A stretch of DNA of 64,000 nucleotides from the NCBI GenBank assembly GCA_000611775.1, contig KK106982.1, positions 4,906,996-4,970,995 of the forward strand, given 5' to 3'. The stretch comes from Umbilicaria muhlenbergii (taxonomy: Eukaryota; Ascomycota; Lecanoromycetes; Umbilicariales; Umbilicariaceae). Under the pieces are notes generated by a model that ran no database searches, was not told the DNA's origin, and was given only the letters and a program-made list of their open reading frames with translations. Position numbers and translations under genes: made by a program. Shown piece after piece: positions 50,674-61,589 of the stretch; position 1 is the first letter of the stretch, and every line of letters starts with the position of its first letter.

Positions 50674-50891
50674 TTTAAGATGAGAATGATGTCAACATGA
50701 TCTTATTAATGCACACTTTAGGCTTAATGTAAAAGCATGTAACACTGAAATAACATCATGACCTTCACTCACTTTATGATCTCAACATCATTCACTATCA
50801 CAATAAATCATCAGTTCATAACATGTAGATTTTGTATTCTCAACATAATGATCATTTCTAACATTTCAGAATGACATGAATGAAATAAATA
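50674..50891. promoter_or_regulatory. Candidate bidirectional promoter between the - strand gene and the H3-like gene
   Basis: This 218-bp AT-rich gap separates two divergent starts (50673 on -, 50892 on +). The short spacing suggests a shared promoter, an arrangement familiar for histone genes. No specific element can be named, and the position is inferred from the gene starts alone. Confidence 0.3.
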
Positions 50892-51201
50892 ATGATCAAA
50901 GCACCCTGAAAAGCCTCAGTAACTGATGAAAAGACTGCTGCAAAAGCAAAAGCAAAAGCTGATTCAGCTCATGCTGCACATGCCAAGGTCAAGGCCAAGA
51001 TTAATTCTAAAAAGAAGAAAATCAACACACAAGTCACCTTCATCACTGCTGTCATTCTCATCATCAATTATCAACAGCGCCTGGCACAGTATCATATTAA
51101 TATTCATGCATGAAGAACGGCTGATGCTGCTGCAAGAGCAGCAGGAACTTCACATTTAGCTGAAAAGCTTACAATGTTTAAACCTGCTGCACGGCCTGAT
51201 G

Positions 51202-51260
51202 GTAAGTTATATCAGCATAGTAACAATCAATTTTAATGATCTATCTCAATGATTATACAG
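51202..51260 (+). other. Intron 1 of the H3-like gene
   Basis: A 59-bp intron, GTAAGT...TACAG, falls between RPD and ALHEIK, i.e. just before the alphaN helix. Joining the exons keeps frame. It ends in ATGATTATACAG, resembling other introns of this transposon. Confidence 0.8.
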
Positions 51261-51455
51261 TTCAAGCGCTGCATGAAATCAAATGATATCAAAAGTCAAC
51301 AGATCTCCTCATTTCAAAAGCCTCATTCAGTAGAATTGTTCATGAGATCATGACTGAAATGATGCTTACTGAGGACATGAGCTTTCAGATACAACATATC
51401 ATGTTGAAGACACTGCAAGAAGCAGCAGAAGAATACATGATATCTTTTTTTAAAA

Positions 51456-51517
51456 GTGAGAGTTTTAATCTCCTATTTCTAATGTTATACTAATTCAACT
51501 TTTATCTAAACACTCAA
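51456..51517 (+). other. Intron 2 of the H3-like gene, acceptor decayed
   Basis: It begins GTGAGAG, with a likely branch site ACTAAT near 51490, and is followed by LAVIHDK in exon 3. The expected AG acceptor reads AA here, consistent with a transition. The frame across this intron is off by one base, possibly because of the T-run at 51444-51451. Confidence 0.6.
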
Positions 51518-51613
51518 CTTGCCGTCATTCATGACAAGTGTATCACAATACAGTCAAAGGATTTGACACTTGTGAAGTGATATATGAGTGAATTTGGTGC
51601 TTTGGTTCAGTAG

Positions 51614-51934
51614 ATACAGTTAGTCATGCACAGATTATATTAAGACTCAATTCAACAGTTTTAATAATCAAATGTAATAATTTATTATAAAATATAAACT
51701 GATGACTCCTTAAATGATGTTTATCTTAATGTAATATTGTATCAAGCCTCTTTAGGTTAAGCCTAAGTTACTGTCATCATGACATATTAATGATGCAGAG
51801 ACAACAGGACTATTCCTGTCTCATTTTATTAACAAAATTAAGATGAAACTGAAAAATCATCACTGAGATGAGATGAGACTGAGATGAGATAAAGATTAGA
51901 AATTTAATCCTGTTCTGTCTCAACAGTTATTATA
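51614..51934 (+). other. hAT right subterminal region and terminal inverted repeat
   Basis: No gene is visible. GATGAGATGAGACTGAGATG words at about 51855-51885 mirror the left end at 44960-44980. The terminal repeat is 51917-51934, followed by the target duplication at 51935-51942. Confidence 0.75.
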
Positions 51935-51942
51935 ATCTTGCT

Positions 51943-53593
51943 TATCTTTGCTCCTTTCATTGACTTTAGGGTGAAGACTTCACTTAAAGTAATTCATTTT
52001 CTGAATCTGAATGATCAGAGTTTACAGCCTTTGCCTCAGCTTTCTTTAACTTATCAGGATAATCCCTCACCAGGTGTTCTTTCTTATTGCAGATATAATA
52101 AGTTATGTTAATTAACATTGACTTGATTGCTTCTCATGCAACAATGATGATTGTGATGATTATCTTTTTTTTAAATTTAAAAGCTGACTGCTTCCTCTGC
52201 AGCTTTTGTTAATTTTTTCATTTCTTGATCTTTTCATCTGCTTTAACAAGACCTCTCATGAACTGTTGAGCCTTCTTACAGTAAATGTCAAATGACATGT
52301 CCTCATCAATGATATAAATTTTCATTTGAACTTGAAGTGAGTTGTATAACTTGTCATGAATTTCCTCTTTTCACTGATCTGTTGACATCTTCACTGAGTT
52401 CATCAGTCATAGAAACTCTGACTGAAACATGTTAAAGTTCTTAAGATAAGATATCTTGAACTTCTTCAGCTGCTCTCATGTCTTCAAGTGATGATCTGAA
52501 TTCTTGAAGATGTTCTTCAAGCATTGAATAATCTTTTTAATATAAATCTCTCTTCCTGACTGAGCCTTCAGTCATGAATAAAGGTGTTCAGCAGCCTTGC
52601 TGTTAACTTGCATCTTGATGTAAGTCACTTTGACATGTTCAGCTTCATCTTGATCTGACTGATTAAATCAATCATCATTGATTAATAACTTGCTCTTCAT
52701 CTGATCATCTCATACCTGGAACATGAGCTTAAGATCATCATTCAGAATTGATGAATTTGAAAACTTCACTGAATACTTCTTCATTGCATCACTCATGTTC
52801 AATTTAAGTGTGCTTTCTCTTGACTGCTCTGCTTCAGAGTTGTTAAGTCATCAAGTTAACTTCAACATATTCTGTTTCAATTCTTGTTTCTCAGTTGTTA
52901 ACTTCTTTATTTAAGAGTTTTTCTGATTATTTTGATTTTCTAGATTCTGTATCTGTGCCTTGTATAAATCTCTCTGATTTAGTGCTTTCAACACTAAATG
53001 ACAGATGTTCTCTGAATCATGTGCTGCTCATCACTGTAAGTTTTCAGAGGTCATCTCACTTTAAAGGTTCATCTTCATGATGTTTATTGTTTTTAATCTC
53101 TCATGATCATCTGACTGTTCTTCAGTCAAGGATAATCTTTCAGATTAAGAAGAGATTCCTCTCTTCTGATGTGATTTAATCATGATTTCTTCAGTGCTTC
53201 AGACACCTACTCTTAATGCTGAGATTATTCAGTTCAGAACCTTGCTTTTTCAACTGCCTCTACTGCAATTGTCTGTGTTTACAAATAAGTCTTCAAGGGT
53301 GCTTACATGTTGCAGGACTTTTTATTTGTTGTGACTGCTTCTCACAGTTATCTGTCATTATGATAAAGTACTTTCTGATCATTTGTTGCCTACTTCTCAC
53401 AAGACTTGAGAATTGATTGTTAATAATTAATTAATAAATTTAAGATGTTCTAGAAACCTCCTGATCACTTGATAAACTGTGAGTTGAGATGTTTAATGAT
53501 GTTGAGGAAGAATTTTCTCATCAACACATGAGTTTATTTCAGCTGATATTCTGTCACCTTCAGAGGTCAAAAAGAGTGTTGGTACTTTTCTAA
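51943..53593 (-). pseudogene. C3 gag fossil
   Basis: It resumes the C1-like sequence at the hAT target site and runs to the 5' LTR. The knuckle context CNKKEHLVRDY lies near 52070-52110. The + strand open runs at 52723-52914, 52895-53080 and 53216-53416 are antisense shadows, as is the matching one at 9781-9966 in C1. Confidence 0.7.
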
Positions 53594-53800
53594 TATTACA
53601 GCTAGCTATTTCACTTCATAAGCAGGCTTAAAACTGTTGCAAGAGATGAATTATTTGAATTTAGAAAAATACAAAGAAGGAAGCAGTCTTGTGAGTGCAG
53701 TCATGACATAAATGTCAAGGTGTCAAGACACACTAGTCTCAATTTAATTTAATGTCAGGTAGTTCAATATTCATCAGTGTTAATTGATCATGTTATAATA
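53594..53800 (-). repeat. C3 5' LTR
   Basis: The 207-bp partner of 42797-43003, followed by the second ATTTA (53801-53805). Confidence 0.88.
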
Positions 53801-54590
53801 ATTTACTTAAACTCATCTGAGGGTCTTACTTTAAGTTAAGCTGAAAGGAGCTCTTTCTTGTAGCAGCATGTATGAAGTTGTTATATGAAAACTCAGTGCA
53901 GAGTAAAAGCTTCACTCAGTCCTCTTGCTGCTCATTAATGAATATGCATAAATACATCTTCAGGGACTGATTCTGCCTCTTTGTTTAACTGTCAGTTTGC
54001 AGGTAAAAAGATGTTGACATGTTGTAATGACACTGCATGTGAAAGCAGAAGCTGATTCACTGCTTTAATGTAAACAACTTATCTCTGTCTGTGATTAAAA
54101 CTTTTGACACATCATGATGCTTAATTATGTCTTGAATAAACATCTCAATGAAGTCAGCAACTGACATTATCTTCTGTATTAAAATATAATGAGTCATTTT
54201 GATTAATTTATTAATTATGATAAGAATTAAATTTCATGTTATACTCTTGTATGTGCTGCTCAGAGGCAGGTCTGTAATGAAGTTCATGATTATCATATGT
54301 CATGACTCAGGTGAGACAGGTAATGAGTTTAATAATTTAAATAATTTATGATGTGAAGGCTTAACTTTTTAACACTTAATGTAGTCATGACAGTAACATC
54401 ATACATTCTGAACTGCATTTAATTAATTATAATTTCACTGCATCAACTCAACTGTTCTTGCTTTGCTGAAGTGACTTGTGAAAATATTGTCATGAAATCA
54501 GCTAATCACTGCTTTGTGAAGAGCAGAGTTCTGTGAAATGTAAATTTTACTATTGTAATATATGACATCATCAATTTCTTGTCATCTTGC
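53801..54590 (-). pseudogene. B3 integrase fossil
   Basis: It continues B3 after C3. In reverse complement it aligns with the B1 integrase at 40260-41070 (for example 53975-54060 against 40850-40940). It is decayed; the assignment rests on this match and on its place between the RT/RNase H side and the chromodomain region. Confidence 0.65.
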
Positions 54591-54594
54591 CTGT

Positions 54595-54815
54595 ATTACT
54601 GTCATGATTATTACTGTAGCCCTCTCAGGTGTTTCTGTAGTTATCATCATGTTAAGCATTTTCATAATTGCCTTCATGTTAAGTATTGCTGTAATTGCCT
54701 TTGTATTAAGTGTTGTCATAATTGCCTCTGTATTAAATGTTGTCATAATTGCTTTTATATTAAGTGTTGTCATAATTGCCTCTGTATTAGGTGTTGCCTC
54801 TGTATTAAGCCTGAT
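54595..54815. repeat. Minisatellite of 27-30 bp units in B3
   Basis: About seven units of GTTGTCATAATTGCCTCTGTATTAAGT. All three + frames and one - frame stay open (54562-54897, 54579-54848, 54582-54818), an effect of the repeat. On the - strand it gives an NTEAIMTT-type peptide repeat, analogous to the arrays of B1 and B2 but of different sequence. Confidence 0.85.
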
Positions 54816-55229
54816 CAAGTTATTTTTATTCTTAATAAAGGTAGTTAATCCCTGTTGTACTCATCATACTGAATCATCATTAAACTGTTCAGTATGAATA
54901 ATATGTTTAAGTTGTTTAATAAATATCCTTGTATAAGCTGTTATCTCACCATCAATTGATGTGTGAGTAGACATGAGTTGAAGTGCTTTAATAATGTCAG
55001 CAGAAGCACCCTCATCAAATTAAAGATTAATGAAATCATTATTAACTGTGTCTTTAATGTTCATAACTGCAGAGCTTGCTGAGTTATTTTTAATTAAATG
55101 ACACTGAGACTCTGCATACCTGACCTCATTCATAAATCATAATTGATTAATTCATATTGTCATGACTTGCTTCTTAAGCAGATAAGTGCTGCTGTTGCTG
55201 CTTTATGCATGTTTAAGTGACATCATCAA

Positions 55230-55400
55230 TGACATGTTTCATATTAGCATTCATAGTTATGCTATTTTTCATACTGGCATTCATAATTATACCTTTCATA
55301 TTGACATTCATAGTTATGCCTTTCATATTGACATTTGTAATTATGCTTTTTATACTGACATCTGTAGTTATGCCTTCTGTATGTACAATGTTTATTTATC
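55230..55400. repeat. Minisatellite of about 25-bp units in B3
   Basis: Six to seven units of TTCATAGTTATGCCTTTCATATTGACA. The + strand open runs at 55186-55404 and 55217-55417 are repeat products. Together with 54595-54815 it sits where B1 and B2 carry the TSAV-type array. Confidence 0.85.
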
Positions 55401-55439
55401 ATAACAGTTGTACTTGATGCTGTGACTGCAGTGTCATTA

Positions 55440-56990
55440 CAGCAAGCGTGTATAATTACTTCTGCATTAACTTATAATCCTCACTTTCTAAGTAGAAGGA
55501 CTGTCACATTATTTTAACAATAATTGAGATTATTACAATTTTCAGCAGTTTGTAATCAGGTCTTCTTAATAAGTTGTTAACAGAATTCTTTTTGCCTTCT
55601 TGATATGTAACATTAAAGTCATACTCAGTGAGTTTTTTAACTCATTTAAGCTGCCTTCTCATGAGATTTAAGATAATCATAAATCAGATCAAGTTTGCAT
55701 GATCAGTTAATATGATAATTGAATGTCTGGCACCTCAGCAGTAATGATGCTAATGATGCATTATCTTCATGATAACAAGGAGTTTTTATTCATTTATATT
55801 ATATCATGTCTCTGCATTTAGTAGCTTTCTACTGTAGTATGCAATTGATAATCAATGAAATTGCTCATTGACCTTAAAGCGCTGAGTCAATATTTCATTA
55901 ATGATGAATGCAGAGGTGTTTATTTCAACTCACATAAACTTATTCTCAGTAAAATATTATAATAAAGAAGTGCTCATGAAGGCTTTCTTTAAAGTTTTAA
56001 ACACTTTCATTGCAGCTTCTGAAAGTGAAAATAAAGGAGATATGACACTTATGATGTTCATTTATTATAATTATTATGATTTTAACAGTACCTCAGTCTT
56101 TTTTTTATTTTTTCTTGTTTTCAGAAGTTTCATAAGAGGTGCTGTGATTCATGAATAATTCTTAATAAATCTTTAAAAGAAGTTAACAAGGTTTAAAAAG
56201 ACCTGCAATTAATGAACATTCTTCAAAGGTAATCATTCCTCAACAGCATATATTCTTTCAAAGTTCATGAATATGCCTTTAGTGTTAATTTTAAAGTCAA
56301 GAAAGTTAATCTTTGAGGTGTTGAATAAACACTTATTAATCTTAAGATGAAGATCATGACCTCAGAGTGCAGTAAAAACTTGTTGTACATGCTCTTCATG
56401 CTTAAACTCATCTTTGCTGAAGATCAAGATGTCATCTAAGTAAATCATGCAAATGATGTTAAAAAACTCATTAAGCATCTTGTTCATGAAAGCTTAAAAC
56501 ATAACAGAAGCATTAATAAAGTTAAAAAACATAATAAAATATTTAAATAATTTGAATCATGTTCAGAATGCAGTCTTTTATTCATCATCATCTTTAATGC
56601 ATATTCAGTTATATGTGTTCTTGCAGTTCAGCTTTATAAATCTTCTTGTTCTTTAAAGATGATTAAGCATGTCTGATATCAATAACAGTGAATAGCAGTT
56701 TTTGATGATGATGTCATTAAGGTGCTTATAATTAATGATTAATCATAAACTTTCATCTGATTTAAGTATGAACATAACAGGTGATGCTGCAGATGATATC
56801 AACTTATGAATGATGCCTGCTTTAACAGTGTTATTAAGGTACACCTTTAATGTGTTGAGCTCAACTGAAGACATAAATATAACTTTTTAAATGAAGATTA
56901 CTGCCTTGATTTTAAGTTAATGACATGATCATGAGAATCTCTTTTTAACAAAGATTATGTCTTCATCACCTGAAAGATATTCATGAAGTC
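55440..56990 (-). pseudogene. B3 RNase H and reverse transcriptase fossil
   Basis: On the - strand, 56380-56480 reads IICMIYLDDILIFSKDEFK, a clear Gypsy RT active-site block. RNase H-like sequence follows at about 55500-56030. The + strand open run at 55901-56158 is a shadow. Decayed, no intact frame. Confidence 0.8.
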
Positions 56991-56999
56991 ATGATACTT

Positions 57000-59028
57000 A
57001 AGTGATAAAATGTCATAAACATTGTCATACTTTTTGTCATAACATAAGAAATTCATTTGCAGAGCTTTCATATCAGTCATTAAGTTTATCAGGTTTATGA
57101 AGTGTTTCATAATGAAGAGATTACTCAGGTATAAGACATCTTTTAATGTCTTTCTTTTATTAATGATGAATATTTCTTATGTTTTAATATGTTTTCTTTT
57201 TCTTCATAAGAATCTTCTGATTTCATAGTCATTATTAAGGTTTGCATTAACTAAGAATGATAATCTGAGGATAAAGAATGTTGATGCATCATTCAAGTTA
57301 ATATAAAAGTGATAATTATAATGATAAGATTAATCATTACTGTCATACATGATAATTGACAATATGATGAACTCTGATAAGTTCATTACATTGCTTCATG
57401 TGTTGCCTTGAGCTTCATATCACTTCATATGTAGAGACAGCTCATCAATGATGTTTCATGTGATTATATTGTCTTGACTGTCATTGTTAATGATATATTG
57501 ATAAGTTGATTTATGAGTCAGCTCATCTCTTGTTGTAGTTAAAAAGTTCACCTCTAGCTGCTCTTTTATCAATGATGATGTCTTATCAGTGATAGGTAAT
57601 GAGGCAAGCTGAAGGTTAATCATGAGTCATTGATCAGCATTAATTGTGATAATGACTGCTGTTGATCATCTCATTTGACACTCATCAGTTCAATGACCCA
57701 CGGCTTCACACTTGATGCAGAGGTTTGCAGCTTTTCATGCAGTTATTTCATCCTTCAGTATGAGATCTTCTTGCTTACATGACTTTTTAACTTTGTAAGT
57801 GATTGTCATCATGATTTTCTCAGCAACTGAAAGATGATTTGAGTTAATACTTTTTAATTAATCATGTTTATCTTCTCAGTGAAATCCTTTCTTGTCATGA
57901 CTGAAAGGTTAATTATGAAGTGTGAGGTCTTCAATGATAATTTCAGTCTTGTCATAATATGATGTATATATTATAGTTTTTTTAAAGTTATCTGTTGTGT
58001 ATTGATGCTTCTTTTTGCCTTCAGTGCAGCTTTAAAATGATTTATTATCAATGATAATGTCAAGCTGCACTGAGATTTCACTCATTAATTGTGTCATCAT
58101 TTGCTTTTAATCTCAACATCATAATTCTGTCAGGACATGATGAGGAAGCTTTAATCTTTAATAGTTTTAAATGAGTATTTCACTGATCTCTTTGTGTGTA
58201 TTTAATAAAAAGTGATATAGATCTGACAGCTTGTCATGTTAAAATGTAATGATGTCATTGCTGCATGATTTAATTATGTTGAAGATAATAATGTTCTGCT
58301 CATTAATGTCCTCACTTGATGATAAGTTCTTCTTAAACACTTTAAGGTAACTTTTATAAATTATTTAAACAGAGTCATGCTGTTTCTTTTTCTTGCATCA
58401 GTCACTTGATGTGATCTTTTTTAGAAAGGTGACTGATCAGAGGATAAAGTTCAACTCAGTAGAAAACTGCTTCAGCATTATCTTTTTATTTTAATTAATT
58501 TCATTTAAATAATCTTATAACTTCTGTCTGTCACATTTAGTGCTACCTGTGTACAGGTAAGGTGATCATGACTTAATGAGATGATGAAATGAGAGTGAAG
58601 TGATATTTGTCATAATTTAACATTATACTTTAAAATTAAAGCTTGCATCTTCTGAATCTGTCATGATCTGAGACTCTTATCATAAGTGTAAGTTGAGTTT
58701 ATTGAGCTTTTTTTAATTGTTGTCATATTTAATCTCTTGTTAAGCACATTAGATTTGTGCTCTCTGAAGCTTAAAAGCTTATTAATTATGAGCAGTAATT
58801 ACTTCAACATCTTTTATGTTGTCATTAAAGTGGTCTGTATCAATGTTATTATCATCAATGTTGTTATCAGAGGGAGTATTAACTGTCAGCAGTGTAAATC
58901 TGCTTATTAATGAGTTTACTGTAATTTAATTATTGACTGCTTCACTGATCTGATGAGATTAAAGTGTTGACATTATTATATTATTGCTCTGACGTGACCG
59001 TTCACCGGTGAGTGCAGAATAATCAGTA
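57000..59028 (-). pseudogene. B3 protease and gag fossil
   Basis: On the - strand, 57665-57730 encodes a CCHC zinc knuckle (CIKCEAVGH, then TDEC), the nucleocapsid of a Gypsy gag. The capsid region and leader run to the LTR at 59029, where the leader matches 31-110 of the window. Broken. Confidence 0.78.
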
Positions 59029-59317
59029 TGTAAGAGGCAGGTTACAACAGATATGACAGAATTTCAATTATAATTATTATACAATTATAAAACAGAGTAT
59101 TTAAGCAATATAATCACATATAAAAGTAATAATATGATAATAGATCTTTTATTTGATGAGGAAACTGATCATTAAAGAAGCAGGTTTCTGAACCTCCTTA
59201 TGAAGAGTTTTTACTTAATGTCAAGATGCTACTCACTGAGTCATTATATAAGTGAGTTATAATGATGTACTGTTGTACTGTTATATTATCATATTATTAT
59301 ATATGATGACTTTGACA
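59029..59317 (-). repeat. B3 5' LTR
   Basis: The 289-bp copy, of equal length to 41090-41378, followed by TCACA (59318-59322). Confidence 0.9.
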
Positions 59318-59930
59318 TCACATGAATAAATAAGATCTTATACAGATGCACAGTAACTTCAAGATTAAATTACAACAACTTAAAAGCAGTTATGACAGGT
59401 TAATAAAATATATGTAATTTATTATAATTAATGCTGAACAGAGATAACATTCAAAGAAGGTGATTTAATACTAATTAATGAACAAAATGTGTTAATGAAC
59501 AAACAGATGAAGAAACTGCATTAAAAAAAGTTCAACTCATTTAAAATATGACATGTGATAAGTTAATCATCATATGAACTTGACCTCTCAGAGGATCAAA
59601 ATATTTATAACATGTTCAACATTACTTTATTAAAGTCATTTTAAAGCACATGTCATGTGTCTTCTGCTTTAACAGGAAAAGACCTACTATTTAATTAAAA
59701 TGATGAGTGAGAAGTTGAAGCAATTGTGAATAATTACATTCATGACAATAAGCTTCAATATCTCATTAAATGAAAGCTGACAGATCAGATGTGAAATAAT
59801 ACATGAAAATTAACACACTTCATCTGTAATGTAAAGGTAAAAATGTAAAAATTTCATGTTAACAACTTTGACAAGCTGAAATTCAGGTGAGTTGTATGAT
59901 GTGAACATAATTGAAGATCATCTTATTTAT
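59318..59930 (+). pseudogene. B1 post-integrase and chromodomain fossil
   Basis: It resumes B1 after B3 on the + strand. About 59540-59600 carries a YELDL-type post-integrase context. About 59700-59800 shows a chromodomain-like stretch (VEAIVN, YIHDNKLQYLIK). It matches 42190-42796 in reverse complement. Confidence 0.65.
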
Positions 59931-61589
59931 ATAAAAACTTTATCAACTTTGTTTAGCTTGATCTTTTATGACAGAAATATAACTGAGCTTTATAATAAAA
60001 ATATAATAAAGATTATGACAGTTATATTACTTCTCATAAAGAACATTACAAGTCACATATGCATGATACAAATATTAAAATGAGAAAATAATTTCATTAT
60101 TAATTATTCATCTGTCATCTTATTTTCTTTTTCATTGTTTAATGAAATCTTTGATCTCATTTTTTTAATGTGATGTTATTCACAGAGTTTAATATACTCC
60201 TGATGATGATGAAATTAATGAGTGTTGAGGACACAAAAAGCGTGAGCAGTGCTTTTTAACAAAACAGTAAAAACTTAAATGAGCTTCTTAAAACTACTGA
60301 ATTAACACATGTTAACCTTAAGAAAGTTAAGAGACTCATGTTAAAAAGCAGCTGCAAAAGATGCAAAGAATGTTAATAATAATTAATAAAAAATAATAAT
60401 GTGAGGATTAATTGATCAACTGTTAAGTGTTATACACAATTAACATATTAATAATATGATAATATGGCAGTACAATAGTATAACAAAATGTCATATGTAT
60501 AACAGTATGACATTACAACATAATCATATTAAATGAAACAAAATGAAAGAGGATTAAAAAAAATAAACTTACAATGTGCTGTCACTCCTTCTGTCATTAT
60601 AAGCATGTGCATGCAGGACAACAACATCAGATTTTTTAAAAATTAAAGCAGTGATAATCAGAGACTTCATCATGCAATAATCATGAAAATTATAAAGTGA
60701 TGTGTAATAAATGCAAGTTGAATTAATTTATGACATGAAGCACTGATCAACTCTGACTCTTCTGTAAGAGTCACAGTGAGTAGTACTTAATAACATGTGA
60801 TTGAAATTCTCTTAAATCACATGTTCATAATGATGAGCCTGCTGCATGTGAACTGGCAGTGAGGTATCATCATGACATCACATAAAGCAGAAACTTCTGT
60901 CAAAGATATCATTTAAAAGTAAACATTTGACTTTCTTCAGATGTTAAACAGATTATTATATCACTCTGTTTTCTCATCTCTTTTTGAAAGTGTCAATCAT
61001 CATGAGTTCACTTGTTAATGATGATGTCTCAGAGCTTTTCTCATCACACTGAGCATGAAAATTGACAGGCTTGCTTAATGAAAGTGAGTCTTCACTGTTG
61101 TTCATAACTGTGAGTTTGAGCATTTAAATATTGATGAGTTATACACATCATGTTAGCATTCATACACTGTATGACAGGAAGTATGACACTGCAGAAAAAC
61201 TTAAATGTGAGTTATAAACTTTACATGCCTTCACACCTGAGATGAACACCTCTGCAGTGAAGTTGATGTCATGCAGGTGATCAGAACACCTCTGTAAGTT
61301 TTAAGTTAAAAAAAATACAATAATATGTCATATGAGATGATAAAGGATAAAGAACAAAGTTAAAAGAAATGTTTTAAACTTACAGTAAACATGTTGATTT
61401 TAATGTTTATGTTATGAAGAACTTACTGCCAGACATGATATTATCACAATTAAATGAAAACACATGATCAGTCTTATTTTAATATAATTTCATGCACTCA
61501 CCCTACAACCTCAACTATTATGATGTCATAATAATGTTTATGACCAGTCAGTTGACCTCAGGGACAGCATCATGAGAAGAGAAATATTG
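59931..61589 (+). other. B1 3' untranslated region, no gene seen
   Basis: About 1.7 kb between the chromodomain and the 3' LTR. It holds a few LTR-like words (60430-60540, with ATAATATGATAATATGGCAG and TGTATAACAGTATGACA) that may be a small family B LTR scrap. The open run at 59892-60083 is AT-rich and not convincing. A purine tract (GAGAAGAGAAA, 61573-61583) precedes the LTR. Confidence 0.5.

Larger units (their letters stand above)
50892..51613 (+). pseudogene. Histone H3-like gene, CenH3/CENP-A-like features, carried inside the hAT
   Basis: Histone H3 variants package DNA in nucleosomes; CenH3 marks centromeres. Exon 1 (50892-51201) encodes a tail of about 100 residues rich in Lys and Ala (KAKAKADSAHAAHAKVKAKI, then KKKK) ending KPAARPD. 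Exon 2 (51261-51455) gives ALHEIK and YQKSTDLLISKASFSRIVHE, then SFQIQHIMLKTLQEAAEEY, matching the H3 alphaN-alpha1-loop1-alpha2 order. Exon 3 (about 51518-51613) gives LAVIHDKCITIQSKDLTLVK, the H3 C-terminal part. Loop 1 (TEMMLTEDM) is two residues longer than in canonical H3, as in CENP-A, and the tail is long and unlike ARTKQTARK. Four in-frame TGA codons (50907, 51111, 51284, 51578) and a shifted or degraded second splice boundary make it a pseudogene. The H3 fold assignment is strong; the CenH3 subtype is inference. Confidence 0.82.
44921..51934 (-). mobile_element. 7.0-kb hAT DNA transposon with extra genes
   Basis: The ends are TAGAGTGACTGCTGAGAC on the left and the complement of TATAATAACTGTTGAGAC on the right. 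These 18-bp terminal inverted repeats differ at four places, three of them transitions. An exact 8-bp target duplication ATCTTGCT flanks them, the size expected for hAT. Subterminal GATGAGATGAGAC words occur at both ends (about 44960-44980 and 51855-51885). Inside on the - strand are a BED-finger hAT transposase (45650-47950) and an unrecognised multi-exon gene (48190-50673). On the + strand is a histone H3-like gene (50892-51613). The coding parts contain many stops, so the copy is dead, but its outline is complete. Confidence 0.9.
42797..53800 (-). mobile_element. C3: family C Gypsy element interrupted by the hAT transposon
   Basis: LTRs of 207 bp at 42797-43003 and 53594-53800 carry a perfect ATTTA duplication (42792-42796 and 53801-53805). 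Chromodomain and post-integrase (43190-43560), RT N-terminal region (43634-43882), protease region (43900-44900) and gag (51943-53593) read on the - strand. The 7-kb hAT sits between protease and gag at 44921. The retroelement part is shorter than C1 and broken. Confidence 0.88.
41090..59317 (-). mobile_element. B3: family B Gypsy element containing C3 and the hAT transposon
   Basis: Matching 289-bp LTRs (41090-41378 and 59029-59317) are bordered by a perfect TCACA duplication (41085-41089 and 59318-59322). A purine tract on the - strand lies at 41380-41402. Read from the right on the - strand: gag 57600-59028, RT near 56280-56640, RNase H and minisatellites 54590-56100, integrase about 53801-54580, then (beyond C3) the chromodomain region 42190-42796, an array at 41800-42160 and the 3' LTR. 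It is broken many times. It holds a complete set of family B parts and so is the best reference for B1 and B2. Confidence 0.88.

Noticed and set aside
54562-54897. Open frame of 111 codons with a hydrophobic, membrane-like repeat
   Set aside because: It is translated from the 27-30 bp minisatellite. The other + frames are open too, and the element's coding strand is the opposite one.
55186-55417. Two overlapping + strand open frames
   Set aside because: Repeat products of the 25-bp minisatellite in B3.
60420-60545. A second LTR in the B1 3' region
   Set aside because: Only a few LTR-like AT words match; no TG..CA borders or duplication could be placed.
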